Shown in pieces: positions 38,241 through 48,921 of a stretch of DNA of 64,000 bases; positions within the stretch are counted from its first letter, which is position 1; the number at the start of each line of letters is the position of its first letter. The notes under the pieces are model-generated. The model saw nothing but the letters and a program-made list of their open reading frames with translations, made no database searches and had not been told where the DNA came from. The translations under genes and the position numbers were made by a program. Source of the stretch: Dysgonamonadaceae bacterium (GTDB lineage: Bacteria > Bacteroidota > Bacteroidia > Bacteroidales > Azobacteroidaceae); assembly GCA_031289145.1 (NCBI GenBank), contig JAITQA010000029.1, forward strand, positions 45,078-109,077. Reading direction: 5' to 3'.

Positions 38241-39353
38241 TTAAGCCAAGAGTTCACGCATGATTCCGTCGGAAACAAATATTCCTTTCCGGGTCAGTTT
38301 CAACTGTTCATTGCTTATTTCCAGCAATTTCCCATCCAAATATTTTTGCGCCTGTTTTAGGCAATACGTTTTCTGCTTTGCACCAAAAACGACAAGCAAT
38401 TCCCGGAGGTCAATCCCTTCCATCATCCGCAAACGTGTAATAACAAAATCGTTATAAGCTGTTTTTGTATCAATTATTTCTTGTTCAATGCCTTGCGAAA
38501 GGTATTCGGCGCCGGTCAGTCTTTTGTTCCATTGGCGGCTGATCCCATTGTAGGAGTGAGCGGAAGCCCCGACGCCCAAATAGTGAGCGCCTGTCCAGTA
38601 AGCGGTATTGTGGCGGGAATGATAACCGGGTTTTGCAAAATTGGCTATTTCATACTGTTCAAATCCGGCGTCTTGCAGGGTATCTATCAGCATTTCAAAC
38701 AATTGAACGCTGGTTTCTTCATCGACGGGAGTTGTCAGGCCTTGTTCCAGCAAGGAATAAAGCGGACTTCCTTCCTCATAAATCAAGTGGTAAGCCGAGA
38801 TATGTTGTATGTTCAATTCAATCGCTTGCCGGAGATTTGCAGCCCATGTTTCGGTTTTTTGTCCGGGTAAGCCGTACATCAGGTCGATACTGATATTGTC
38901 GAATCCGGCTTTCTGTAACAATCGGACGGCGGAGACAGCGGATGAAGCATCGTGGCGACGGTTCAGAAACTGCAATTCCTTTTCGTCAAAACTCTGGATA
39001 CCCAGACTGATGCGGTTAAACGGAAGATGTTCAATCGACTGCAAATATTCCGTATTGATGTCATCCGGATTGGCTTCGAGTGTCACTTCAATAGTCGGCG
39101 AATCTAAGCCGTAATAACACCGGAGCGTATCGAATATTTTTTCAAAATTATCGGCCTGCAATAAGGAAGGGGTTCCTCCCCCGAAATAAACCGTTTCAAT
39201 TGCCTGCGCCTGCAAGTAATCCTTCCTGTCTGCCAATTCACGACAAAGGGCAGCTACATACACTATTTTCTCTTTCGTGTCCGTAGAAGAAAAAAAATCG
39301 CAATAAAGACAGCGCTTTTTGCAAAATGGAATATGGATATAAATACCGGCCAT
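38241..39353 (-). CDS. hemW: HemW-type radical SAM haem chaperone
   Basis: 370 residues. The radical-SAM cluster motif C11-KKR-C15-LY-C18 (IHIPFCKKRCLYCDFF) is followed by YFGGGTPSLL and EANPDD, SLGIQSFDEKELQFLNRRHD, the signature of HemW/CPO-like proteins. HemN (coproporphyrinogen dehydrogenase) proper has an extra N-terminal region and is longer (about 450), so HemW fits better. HemW binds haem and passes it to respiratory proteins. It follows eno after a terminator; its own promoter is not evident. Confidence 0.9.
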   Translation of the reverse strand: MAGIYIHIPFCKKRCLYCDFFSSTDTKEKIVYVAALCRELADRKDYLQAQAIETVYFGGGTPSLLQADNFEKIFDTLRCYYGLDSPTIEVTLEANPDDINTEYLQSIEHLPFNRISLGIQSFDEKELQFLNRRHDASSAVSAVRLLQKAGFDNISIDLMYGLPGQKTETWAANLRQAIELNIQHISAYHLIYEEGSPLYSLLEQGLTTPVDEETSVQLFEMLIDTLQDAGFEQYEIANFAKPGYHSRHNTAYWTGAHYLGVGASAHSYNGISRQWNKRLTGAEYLSQGIEQEIIDTKTAYNDFVITRLRMMEGIDLRELLVVFGAKQKTYCLKQAQKYLDGKLLEISNEQLKLTRKGIFVSDGIMRELLA

Positions 39354-39364
39354 AACGATAAAGA

Positions 39365-39399
39365 AAAAGAGGACTGCCCGTTAAGACAAGCCCTCTTTT
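39365..39399 (-). terminator. Intrinsic terminator of eno
   Basis: Minus strand: AAAAGAGG ... CCTCTTTT, an 8-bp stem around an inner partly paired loop, followed by TTCTTT. It lies 25 bases after the enolase stop and ahead of hemW. Confidence 0.75.
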
Positions 39400-39423
39400 C
39401 AGGGTTAAAAACTACTAAAAATG

Positions 39424-40728
<1,305 letters not shown>

Positions 40729-40757
40729 TTATAAATTTATTATTGATTTTTGCGCCG

Positions 40758-40765
40758 CAAAGTTA
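40758..40765 (-). promoter_or_regulatory. -7 box of eno
   Basis: TAACTTTG on the minus strand, about 45 bases before the start codon; -33 TTG not found at canonical distance. Confidence 0.45.
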
Positions 40766-40830
40766 CAAAAAAAAGTCAAATTACACAGCATTTTATTTGA
40801 TTTAACAACGATTCAGCGATTAAATATCAA

Positions 40831-42672
40831 TTAAAATGACTGCATCTCGCACAAACGGCTGTAATAGCCATTTTTTGCCATAAGTTCTTCGTGACTGCCT
40901 CGTTCCACAATTTCACCTTCATGCATCACACAAATCAGGTCGGCATGTCGAATGGTCGATAAACGGTGGGCGATGACAAGTGTTGTCCGGTTTTGCATCA
41001 GTCGGTCCAGTGCATCTTGCACCAAGCGTTCCGATTCGGTATCCAGGGCGGAAGTCGCTTCGTCTAAAATCAGTACCGGAGGGTTCTTCAGCACCGCACG
41101 GGCAATGCTGATCCGTTGCCTTTGTCCACCCGAAAGTTTACATCCCCGGTCGCCGATATTGGTATCATAGCCCGCTTCCGATGCAATGATAAATTCATGT
41201 GCATTGGCTATCCTTGCAGCTTCTTCTACCTGAGCCGTCGTGGCGTCTTTCACGCCGAAAGCAATGTTGTTGAAAAATGTATCGTTGAACAGGATGGCTT
41301 CCTGATTCACAATTCCCATCAATTGTCTGAGGTCGTGTACTTTCGTGTTCCGGACATCTACTCCGTCGATTGTGATACGCCCTTCTTGCATGTCGTAAAA
41401 TCGAGGCAATAAATCGGCCATCGTCGATTTTCCCGAACCCGACTGGCCAACCAATGCCACAGTCTGCCCTTTTTTTATCGTCAGACTTATGCCCTTTATC
41501 ACCCAATGCTCCTTGTACCTGAAACGGATATCCTTGTATGTTATCTGCTTGTCTAAAGCTATGGGAATCGGATGAATAGGATCGATGATGTCCGATTCGG
41601 CTTTCAGTATTTTGTCTACCCTGTCCATCGAAGCCAAGCCTTTTTGAATGGAATAGACAGATTTGGTCAGGTCTTTTGCCGGATTGATAATCATGTAGAA
41701 AATAGTCAGGTAAAAGATGAAACCTGCTCCGCTGATAGAACTGTTTTCGTTCAAAATCAAAGTTCCGCCATACCATAAAACAATGGCGATGACAATTGTG
41801 CCCAACAATTCGCTCATGGGGTGCGCCAATTGTTGCCGACGGAAAATTCGGTTGGTAATTTTACGGAACACTTCGTTCGTTTCCTGAAAACGCTTTGCAA
41901 TTTTTTCTTCCGCATTAAAAGCCTTGATAATTCGCAATCCGCCTAAAGTCTCTTCGATTTGCGACATCAATCCGCCCCATTGCTGCTGCCCTTCTGCAGA
42001 ACGTTTTTTGAGTTTCTTCCCAATCTGTCCCATAATATAACCGGCTATCGGAAGCATCAACAGAGCAAATACAGTCAATTGCCAACTGATGAGGAACAAA
42101 CCGGTCAGGTAAACCAAAATCAGTATCGGATTTTTAAAAAGCATGTCTAAGGAACTCATTACGGAGGCTTCTATTTCATTGACATCCCCTGAAATACGCG
42201 CCAGAATATCGCCTTTTCGCTCTTCGGAGAAAAATGCCAAAGGCAGGGAAAGAATTTTCTCGTTGATTCGATTACGGATGTCGCGAACGACCCCCGTACG
42301 GATGGGAATCATAAAATAAGCGGATAAATACATGCTCGCCGTTCGAAAGATTGTACCTATAACCAAATACAAAGCCATTACAAGCAAGGCGGCAGACCCA
42401 CCGTAGGTATTGATAATCTGTGCAATATAGTACGAAAAATTGTTTTCGAGAATATCTTTCAGATGCGCCCATGAATCGCCGGAAAAAAAATCAAAAGGAA
42501 TATACGCGTAACTGACGGTTTCGATTTCAAAAAGCATATTCAACATCGGCATAACCACATAAAAAGAGGCCAATGTCAACAAAGCCGACAAGAAATTCAT
42601 TACGATGTTCAGTATCAAGTAATTTTTGTAAGGCGGAACAAACCGCTTCAATAAATGGAAAAAATCTTTCAT
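40831..42672 (-). CDS. MsbA-like ABC transporter (fused permease and ATPase)
   Basis: 613 residues: six-helix transmembrane domain (about 15-340) followed by an ATPase with GQSGSGKSTMADLLPRF (Walker A), LSGGQRQRISIARA (signature) and VLILDEATSALDTESE (Walker B). It is a half-transporter working as homodimer in the inner membrane. Length and the lack of a peptidase domain match lipid-flippase-like MsbA exporters of Bacteroidota. It may flip lipid A or another lipid; substrate unproven. It stands alone, upstream of eno, on the minus strand. Confidence 0.88.
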   Translation of the reverse strand: MKDFFHLLKRFVPPYKNYLILNIVMNFLSALLTLASFYVVMPMLNMLFEIETVSYAYIPFDFFSGDSWAHLKDILENNFSYYIAQIINTYGGSAALLVMALYLVIGTIFRTASMYLSAYFMIPIRTGVVRDIRNRINEKILSLPLAFFSEERKGDILARISGDVNEIEASVMSSLDMLFKNPILILVYLTGLFLISWQLTVFALLMLPIAGYIMGQIGKKLKKRSAEGQQQWGGLMSQIEETLGGLRIIKAFNAEEKIAKRFQETNEVFRKITNRIFRRQQLAHPMSELLGTIVIAIVLWYGGTLILNENSSISGAGFIFYLTIFYMIINPAKDLTKSVYSIQKGLASMDRVDKILKAESDIIDPIHPIPIALDKQITYKDIRFRYKEHWVIKGISLTIKKGQTVALVGQSGSGKSTMADLLPRFYDMQEGRITIDGVDVRNTKVHDLRQLMGIVNQEAILFNDTFFNNIAFGVKDATTAQVEEAARIANAHEFIIASEAGYDTNIGDRGCKLSGGQRQRISIARAVLKNPPVLILDEATSALDTESERLVQDALDRLMQNRTTLVIAHRLSTIRHADLICVMHEGEIVERGSHEELMAKNGYYSRLCEMQSF

Positions 42673-42734
42673 TCGGAATTACTGTTTTTTAAAAAGCGGC
42701 GCAAGTTACTCATTATTTATGGTATTTGCAATTC

Positions 42735-42858
42735 GTTAAAAAACGCTAATTCGATGGTATGAATTAAACTTTTAATGCTACAATAAGTCTATATGTTAAT
42801 TCACAGTATTCCAATAAGTACACATTTTGGTTTAATTAACTTTTTGCAGATAATTTAT
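42735..42858 (+). repeat. Upstream copy A of a duplicated 5' region
   Basis: About 120 bases in front of the first beta-barrel gene closely match 45842-45963 in front of the second: shared blocks include TAAAAAAC-CTAATT, TATGAATTAAAC, ACAATAAGTCTA and AGATAATTTATATGAAATTTTT. The duplication therefore included the regulatory region. I see no canonical TAnnTTTG box in either copy. Confidence 0.8.
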
Positions 42859-45804
42859 ATGAAATTTTTGGGTCATTTGATTATTTTTCTTCTATGTTCT
42901 CTTACTGTTTTCGGTCAGAAGAACTTCGCTCTTTCCGGCAAATTAATGGACACCGACAATTCTGCCATTGTAGCCGGTAATGTTGAATTATTAGCAGCGA
43001 AAGACAGTTCTTTTGTTTATCGGGCGACAAGTAACACGAATGGTGATTTTTCATTCAGGAACATAGAGGCATCGAAGTACCTATTGAAAGTGACTTACGT
43101 AGGGTATAAAACCTTTTTCAAAGACGTCAATCTGGATGGCAGTCGGGCTACAACAAATTTGGGTGTAATAAGTTTGGCGGCTGACGCAATCCTCTTATCG
43201 GAAGCGGTTATAGAAGGGAAAAGGCCGGAAATAGTAGTCAAAAACGATACCTTGGAATATGATGCAGCCTCCTATAAAACGCCACAAAATTCTGTTGTAG
43301 AAGATTTGTTAAAAAAACTTCCCGGTGCGGAAGTTGACGATGACGGAAATGTAAAGATTGGCGGAAAAGACATAAAAGGAATATTGGTAGACGGGAAAAA
43401 TTTCTTTGATGACCCGCAGATTGCCACAAAAAATCTCCCCGCCGATATGGTAGAAAAATTGCAGGTATTCGACAGAAAGTCCGATCAGTCCAGAATGACC
43501 GGTTTCGACGATGGCGAAGAGCAGACCTATATCAACTTGACAATCCGTAAAGGAATGAAAAACATGACGACCGGAACAGTTCAAATAGCTGCAGGCCAAG
43601 ACGTTCAAAACGATAATGACAAGCGGTATCTGGGACGCGGGTTTCTCAACGGAACCACAAGCAGTAGTCGTTATACATTTATGATAGGTACAAACAACAA
43701 CAATAATATGGGGGCTGCAGACCAAACAGGAGGAGGTAGTAATAACCGTGGTGGATTTGGCGGATTCGGCGGCTCCGGTACCGGCAGATCCCAGAATTAT
43801 ATGTTGGGTATCAATAAGGAATTTTCTCCCCAATTGAATCTGAACGGAGATATCCGTTATAATAAACAGGAAAGGTCTATGCTGAATAAAAGCGAGACAA
43901 CCACTCTTTCGCAAAATTTATCGCAATTGGATAAATCGCTGTCCAATAGCGGCAACTTTTCCGACAATGTAGCAGCCAATCTTAATCTGGAATGGAAACC
44001 GAATGACAAACAAGAACTTATCTTCCGTCCGAATGCGAGCTTCAATACCCGTGCCAACAATGGATACAGTTCGCAAGAAAGGTATGATTATAACAATATG
44101 GACCCTTTGGTATTTTCCCAGCGAAATTCTGCCAGCGAGAATACGGCTTTCAGCATCAGCGGTAATTTAAGCTATGCTTACCGGTTCTCACGCAAAGCAG
44201 GTAGGGTTCTCAGTATCAACGCAAGAGGCAATTACAGCGACAACAACAGCCAGGGTAAAAATATTTCGCTTACCCAGAATTATATAAACGGCATTTATGC
44301 CAGTGATGAGAACAGAAACCAGCGGTCGGAAAATGATAATTATTCAAACGGTTATCGCGCCAATCTTTCGTTTGTTGAACCGATCGGACATAACAACCTG
44401 CTTCAATTTGCGTATCGGATTTCTTATTCCGATTCGAAAGCGCTGAATAGTACGTATGATATTTATGAGGCTTTGTGGTCGGATGCTTTGGATACGGCGA
44501 TTATCAAACCGTCTCAGAGCAGAAGCGCCTTGCGTAATTCCACGGAACAACGCATTGGAGTCAGTTTCAAAGCGGTTCGCGAAAAATACAATTTTACTTT
44601 GGGATTTAACGCAGACCCTTCAAAATCGGTGAATGATACTTATCAACCCAAGTGGGATTCGGCGCCGATCCAATATATTCCGCGTGATTTTGACGGCCAT
44701 ATACACAATTTTCAAGGTGATTCGCTGATTTCTTCGATTCCTTTGAATGTGATTAACTTCTCTCCGGTAGTTAGTTTTAATTATCTTTTTGGCCAAAGAA
44801 CAAATCTTCGCATCAATTACGAAGGAGAAACCAACCAGCCTTCGGCTAATCAGTTACAGGACTACGAAGATACAAGCGACCCTATTAACTGGAGTAGAGG
44901 TAATCCGAATTTGAAACCCGGTTACAGCAACCAGCTCAGGGCCAGTTTCAATAAATTTATAGCAGCAACCCAGATGATGTACGGCTTCAATCTCAACGGA
45001 AGATTTTCTTTCAACGATATCGTATCGGTAACGCAAATGTTAGATGGAGGTAAACGAATGACAACTTATGAAAATGTGAATGGCAACTGGAACTTCGGTT
45101 TATCGTCAACATTCAATACGCCCCTGAAAAATAAAAAAATTACAATAGGAAACTCGGCAAGATTGAGTTTAGGTAATGAAAATTCGTACTCAGATGCAAT
45201 ATTGAATGCACAGAAAGATGTTTCACTGACGGATATGGTAAGTTTCAATTACCGCTCAAGTTTATTTGATATCGGCTTGAATACAGGCATTATCTACCGT
45301 AAAACGACCAACGCTGTAAACACATCACGGAATCAGGAAACAAATGATTATCGATTGGGTGGAAACACGGTATGGTATTTTCCGCACGACTGGACAATCG
45401 ACAGTGATATCAACTGGTTGGGACGAGAGGGTTACGGACAAGGATACAATATCGCTCAAACCCTTTGGAATGCTGCTGTCGCCAAACAATTATTCAACAA
45501 AAAATATGGCGTAGGAACCTTGAAATTACAAATTTTTGATATTTTGCAAAACCGGAACAGTATTACGGCATCGCCCACTACCAACGGTTTCCAAACAAGA
45601 GAAACCAATGTCATTCCCAGCTATTTCTTGTGCAGTTTTATTTATCGCTTTAATATCTTCCCGAATGCCGGTACAAATGCCGACCAAGACAATTCGTTCA
45701 ACAGGCGCGATAGAGACAGGGAAGGCGACGGCGGCGGTAATCGGGAAGGAGGCAACAGAGGTAGAGGAGGTACGTCCGGCGGCGGCAGAGGAGGGCGATT
45801 CTAA
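42859..45804 (+). CDS. Outer-membrane beta-barrel protein with carboxypeptidase-like and plug domains, copy A
   Basis: 981 residues from ATG 42859; the in-frame ATG at 42793 is rejected because the same MKFxGHLI start is used by copy B and the upstream part is conserved non-coding DNA. Signal peptide ends LTVFGQ. Carboxypeptidase-regulatory-like domain (about 22-105, FALSGKLMDTDNSAIVAGNVELL), plug-like part (SVVEDLLKKLPGAEVDDDGNVKIGGKDIKGILVDGKNFF), then an OMP_b-brl_3-type barrel. Resembles TonB-dependent receptors but no TonB box is seen. A Gly-rich loop lies near residue 300 and a Gly/Arg-rich tail ends in Phe. Ligand unknown. Confidence 0.85.
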   Translation: MKFLGHLIIFLLCSLTVFGQKNFALSGKLMDTDNSAIVAGNVELLAAKDSSFVYRATSNTNGDFSFRNIEASKYLLKVTYVGYKTFFKDVNLDGSRATTNLGVISLAADAILLSEAVIEGKRPEIVVKNDTLEYDAASYKTPQNSVVEDLLKKLPGAEVDDDGNVKIGGKDIKGILVDGKNFFDDPQIATKNLPADMVEKLQVFDRKSDQSRMTGFDDGEEQTYINLTIRKGMKNMTTGTVQIAAGQDVQNDNDKRYLGRGFLNGTTSSSRYTFMIGTNNNNNMGAADQTGGGSNNRGGFGGFGGSGTGRSQNYMLGINKEFSPQLNLNGDIRYNKQERSMLNKSETTTLSQNLSQLDKSLSNSGNFSDNVAANLNLEWKPNDKQELIFRPNASFNTRANNGYSSQERYDYNNMDPLVFSQRNSASENTAFSISGNLSYAYRFSRKAGRVLSINARGNYSDNNSQGKNISLTQNYINGIYASDENRNQRSENDNYSNGYRANLSFVEPIGHNNLLQFAYRISYSDSKALNSTYDIYEALWSDALDTAIIKPSQSRSALRNSTEQRIGVSFKAVREKYNFTLGFNADPSKSVNDTYQPKWDSAPIQYIPRDFDGHIHNFQGDSLISSIPLNVINFSPVVSFNYLFGQRTNLRINYEGETNQPSANQLQDYEDTSDPINWSRGNPNLKPGYSNQLRASFNKFIAATQMMYGFNLNGRFSFNDIVSVTQMLDGGKRMTTYENVNGNWNFGLSSTFNTPLKNKKITIGNSARLSLGNENSYSDAILNAQKDVSLTDMVSFNYRSSLFDIGLNTGIIYRKTTNAVNTSRNQETNDYRLGGNTVWYFPHDWTIDSDINWLGREGYGQGYNIAQTLWNAAVAKQLFNKKYGVGTLKLQIFDILQNRNSITASPTTNGFQTRETNVIPSYFLCSFIYRFNIFPNAGTNADQDNSFNRRDRDREGDGGGNREGGNRGRGGTSGGGRGGRF

Positions 45805-45841
45805 TCCTAACTACATTTTAGGCTCTATACTGTTTTTCCCG

Positions 45842-45963
45842 GCTAAAAAACACTAATTTGATTTTATGAATTAAACCTTTTACCTTACAATAAGTCTAAT
45901 CATCATTCACTGTATTTAAATACATACATATTTTGAAACTATTAACTTTTACAGATAATTTAT
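45842..45963 (+). repeat. Upstream copy B of a duplicated 5' region
   Basis: Matches 42735-42858 along its length with scattered substitutions; the last 20 bases before ATG are almost identical. It implies both genes were duplicated as promoter-plus-gene units and may be under the same control. Confidence 0.8.
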
Positions 45964-48915
45964 ATGAAATTTTTTGGTCATTTGATTCTTTTTCTTCTCT
46001 GTTCTCTCGCTGTTTCCGGACAGCAGAATCTGGTTCTTTCAGGCAAGTTGGTTGATACCGACAATGTAGCCGTTGTGGCTGGTAGTGTTGATTTGTTAGC
46101 AGCCAAAGACAGTTCGGTCGTTTCCCGGACAATCAGTAATGAGAACGGTATTTTTACATTAAAAAATCTGGAGTCATCAAAATATATCCTCCACATAACA
46201 TATCTGGGATTTAAACCGATTTTTAAAAATCTGACGCTCGACGACAGCAAGACGGAGACGAACTTGGGCGTTTTAACCATAATACCCGATGCCATTCTTT
46301 TGGACGAAGCCATTGTCGAAGGGAAAAGGCCGGAAGTTGTGGTGAAAGGCGATACCCTGGAGTACGATGCGACCACCATAAAAGTAGCGGAAAATTCGGT
46401 AGTAGAAGACTTGTTAAAAAGAACGGCAGGCATAGAGGTTGATAAAGAGGGAAATGTCACAGCCGGTGGAAAAAGCGTAAAAAGGGTTTATGTCAACGGT
46501 AAAGAATTTTTCAATGACGACCCCCTGACAGCCACCAAAAATTTACCCGCAGAAATGGTCGAAAAGATTCAGGTGTTTGACCGCAAATCGGATATGGCGC
46601 AATTGACGGGATTTGATGATGGAGAAGAAGAAACAATTATTAATTTAACAGTTCGTCCGGGAATGGCGCAAGGAACCATGGGAAACGCGCAGATAGGAGG
46701 CGGAAGCAGCTTGGATGGAAAAAATGATTTTCGCTATAACGGGAGTGGATTCGTAAACAATCAGAAAGATGCAAACCGCATAACCTTTATCGTTGGTGGA
46801 AACAATAACAACAATATGGGTGGAGCCAACATGCTTGGCAGCGGTGGCGGCGGCGGTGGTGGCGGCTTCGGTGGTGGCGGCGGCGGCTTCGGTAGCGCCG
46901 GCGGAATTTCCAAATCACAAAATTATGCTATGAATATAAACAGAGAATTTTCGCCTGTTTTAAAGATAAACGGAGACATCCGTTATGGAAAGCAGGGAAG
47001 ATATTCGGAAAATTCGTTATCGAATATGACCACCATCTCCAACACGGAATCACAATTGGATAAAACCGAATCCAAAGACAATAATGGCTCCAATAACATT
47101 TCTGCAAATATGAGAATCGATTGGAAACCGGATACCTTGAATACCTTTATTTTCCGGCCAAACATCAGTATCAGAAAGTCCGATGGCAATAGCTCCGGAT
47201 TATCGGCTCGTTACGATTACAACACATTGGATACAATCTATGATTCTTATACGAGTTCCGTCAACGATGGGAACACTTTATCGTTTGGCGGAACAATGGA
47301 TTTCGCCCATAAATTTTCGAAACCCGGTCGGGTGTTTACCGTAACCGCAAGAGGCACCTTCAGTGACGGAAAAACAGACAGACTTAGTCTTACCAATTAC
47401 ACCACAGGGGATCCGATTTTCTATAAAGACCGTAATCAACGGACTTTCAATGACAATATTACCAATAATTATACGCTTTCGAGTTCATGGGTAGAACCAC
47501 TCGGTAAGAATTTCTTTGCACAGGCTACCTACCGGTTTACCCACTCCGAAACAGAAAGTCTCAACAGCACCTACGACATTCTGGAGTATGATCCCTATCT
47601 AATGGCGACGGTGCTTAAAGATACTGCGCTAATTAATCTGACGCAAAGCCGAAGTACGATACGAAACAGCACAAATCAACGCATCGGATTGAATCTGCAA
47701 ATGGTACGCGAAAAATTCCGTTTAACTGCCGGATTTAATGTAGACCCATCAAAATCCGTGAATGAAACGTACCAGCCTCTCCCCGGACAAATTGAGACGC
47801 AGCTTTTTAATCCGGACGACGATGCAAGATTAGCCGTAATCAGAGGAGATTCCCTGATTTCCCGCATCGACCAGAATCTTGTCAATTTTTCCCCCATAAT
47901 CAATTTCAATTATATATTTGGACAAAGAACCAACCTCAGAGTTGATTATGAAGGAGAAACCAATCAACCGTCTGCCACTCAGTTAAGAGACTATTTGGAT
48001 GATAGCAACCCGACGAACTGGAACCAGGGAAATCCGAACCTCAAACCCGGATATAGCAATTCTTTGCGGCTTCAGTTCCAAAAATATGTTCCCGAAACTC
48101 AATTTATGTACATGCTAATGGGGAACGGCAGTTTTTCATTGAATGACATCGTATCCGTGACCAAGACCCAGCCCGGAGGAATTCGTTTGAGTACCTATGA
48201 AAATATCAACGGCAATTGGAACTCCATGTTGATGGGGATGGTGAACACGCCGCTGAAAAACAAACGCTTTTCAATCAGCAATATGGTAATGGGAATGTAC
48301 AGTCACTCAAATTCATACGTCGATGAATTGAAAAATCTGGGGAAATCTGCTTCAATAAACGATAATTTGAGGCTTAATTACAGTTCCGATTTGTTTTATT
48401 TTAGCGTAAACGGCAACATCAATTTCAGTAATATCACTTATTCTGCAAATCCGGAAAGTAACCTGAAAACAACCAATTACGGACTGGGAGCAAATACAAC
48501 CTGGTATCTTCCGAAAAAATGGACTGTTGATAGTGATATAAACTGGACTATAAGAACGGGCTATGCAGAAGAATACAATATTCCGCAAACACTCTGGAAC
48601 GCTTCCGTAACGAAAGAATTATTCAATAAAAAATTCGGAACGGGTTCTCTCCGCTTACAAATTTTTGATATTCTGAAAAATAGAAACAATATCTCGGCCA
48701 CCACCACTACCAATGGATTCTCCACTTCTCAATCATTGGTACTTCCGAGCTATTTTATGGTCAGTTTGATTTATCGCTTCTCTGCTTTCCCTTCAATGGG
48801 CAACCAAAACATGTTCCCCGGTGGATTTCCCGGCGGCCCTCCAGGGGGAGGCGGTGGATTCCCTGGTGGTGGTGGCGGACGTGGTGGCGGCGGCGGCGGA
48901 AGAACGCGCTTTTGA
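45964..48915 (+). CDS. Outer-membrane beta-barrel protein with carboxypeptidase-like and plug domains, copy B
   Basis: 983 residues, a tandem paralogue of the preceding gene along its whole length (MKFFGHLILFLLCSLAVSGQ; VEGKRPEVVVKGDTLEYDA; NLPAEMVEKIQVFDRKSDMAQLTGFDDGEEE; KLRIDYEGETNQPSATQL-like segments). Signal peptide, carboxypeptidase-regulatory-like domain, plug and OMP_b-brl_3 barrel as in copy A. Its Gly-rich insert (near residue 295) and C-terminal tail are longer and coded by GGT/GGC runs; the tail ends RTRF. Six bases separate its stop from the convergent porX stop. Possibly part of the T9SS/envelope context by neighbourhood only. Confidence 0.85.
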   Translation: MKFFGHLILFLLCSLAVSGQQNLVLSGKLVDTDNVAVVAGSVDLLAAKDSSVVSRTISNENGIFTLKNLESSKYILHITYLGFKPIFKNLTLDDSKTETNLGVLTIIPDAILLDEAIVEGKRPEVVVKGDTLEYDATTIKVAENSVVEDLLKRTAGIEVDKEGNVTAGGKSVKRVYVNGKEFFNDDPLTATKNLPAEMVEKIQVFDRKSDMAQLTGFDDGEEETIINLTVRPGMAQGTMGNAQIGGGSSLDGKNDFRYNGSGFVNNQKDANRITFIVGGNNNNNMGGANMLGSGGGGGGGGFGGGGGGFGSAGGISKSQNYAMNINREFSPVLKINGDIRYGKQGRYSENSLSNMTTISNTESQLDKTESKDNNGSNNISANMRIDWKPDTLNTFIFRPNISIRKSDGNSSGLSARYDYNTLDTIYDSYTSSVNDGNTLSFGGTMDFAHKFSKPGRVFTVTARGTFSDGKTDRLSLTNYTTGDPIFYKDRNQRTFNDNITNNYTLSSSWVEPLGKNFFAQATYRFTHSETESLNSTYDILEYDPYLMATVLKDTALINLTQSRSTIRNSTNQRIGLNLQMVREKFRLTAGFNVDPSKSVNETYQPLPGQIETQLFNPDDDARLAVIRGDSLISRIDQNLVNFSPIINFNYIFGQRTNLRVDYEGETNQPSATQLRDYLDDSNPTNWNQGNPNLKPGYSNSLRLQFQKYVPETQFMYMLMGNGSFSLNDIVSVTKTQPGGIRLSTYENINGNWNSMLMGMVNTPLKNKRFSISNMVMGMYSHSNSYVDELKNLGKSASINDNLRLNYSSDLFYFSVNGNINFSNITYSANPESNLKTTNYGLGANTTWYLPKKWTVDSDINWTIRTGYAEEYNIPQTLWNASVTKELFNKKFGTGSLRLQIFDILKNRNNISATTTTNGFSTSQSLVLPSYFMVSLIYRFSAFPSMGNQNMFPGGFPGGPPGGGGGFPGGGGGRGGGGGGRTRF
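46846..46905 (+). repeat. GGC/GGT-rich repeat inside the second beta-barrel gene
   Basis: A run of glycine codons (mostly GGC, GGT, with TTC) codes for poly-Gly and GGFGG units, in frame. Similar tracts occur at the 3' end (about 48815-48905) and, shorter, in the first paralogue near 43730-43785. Such tracts can vary in length by slippage. Confidence 0.7.
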
Positions 48916-48921
48916 TCGCAG

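Noticed and set aside
42793..42858. N-terminal extension of the first beta-barrel gene
   Set aside because: The 22 extra codons correspond to conserved non-coding DNA in front of the paralogue; translation starts at 42859.
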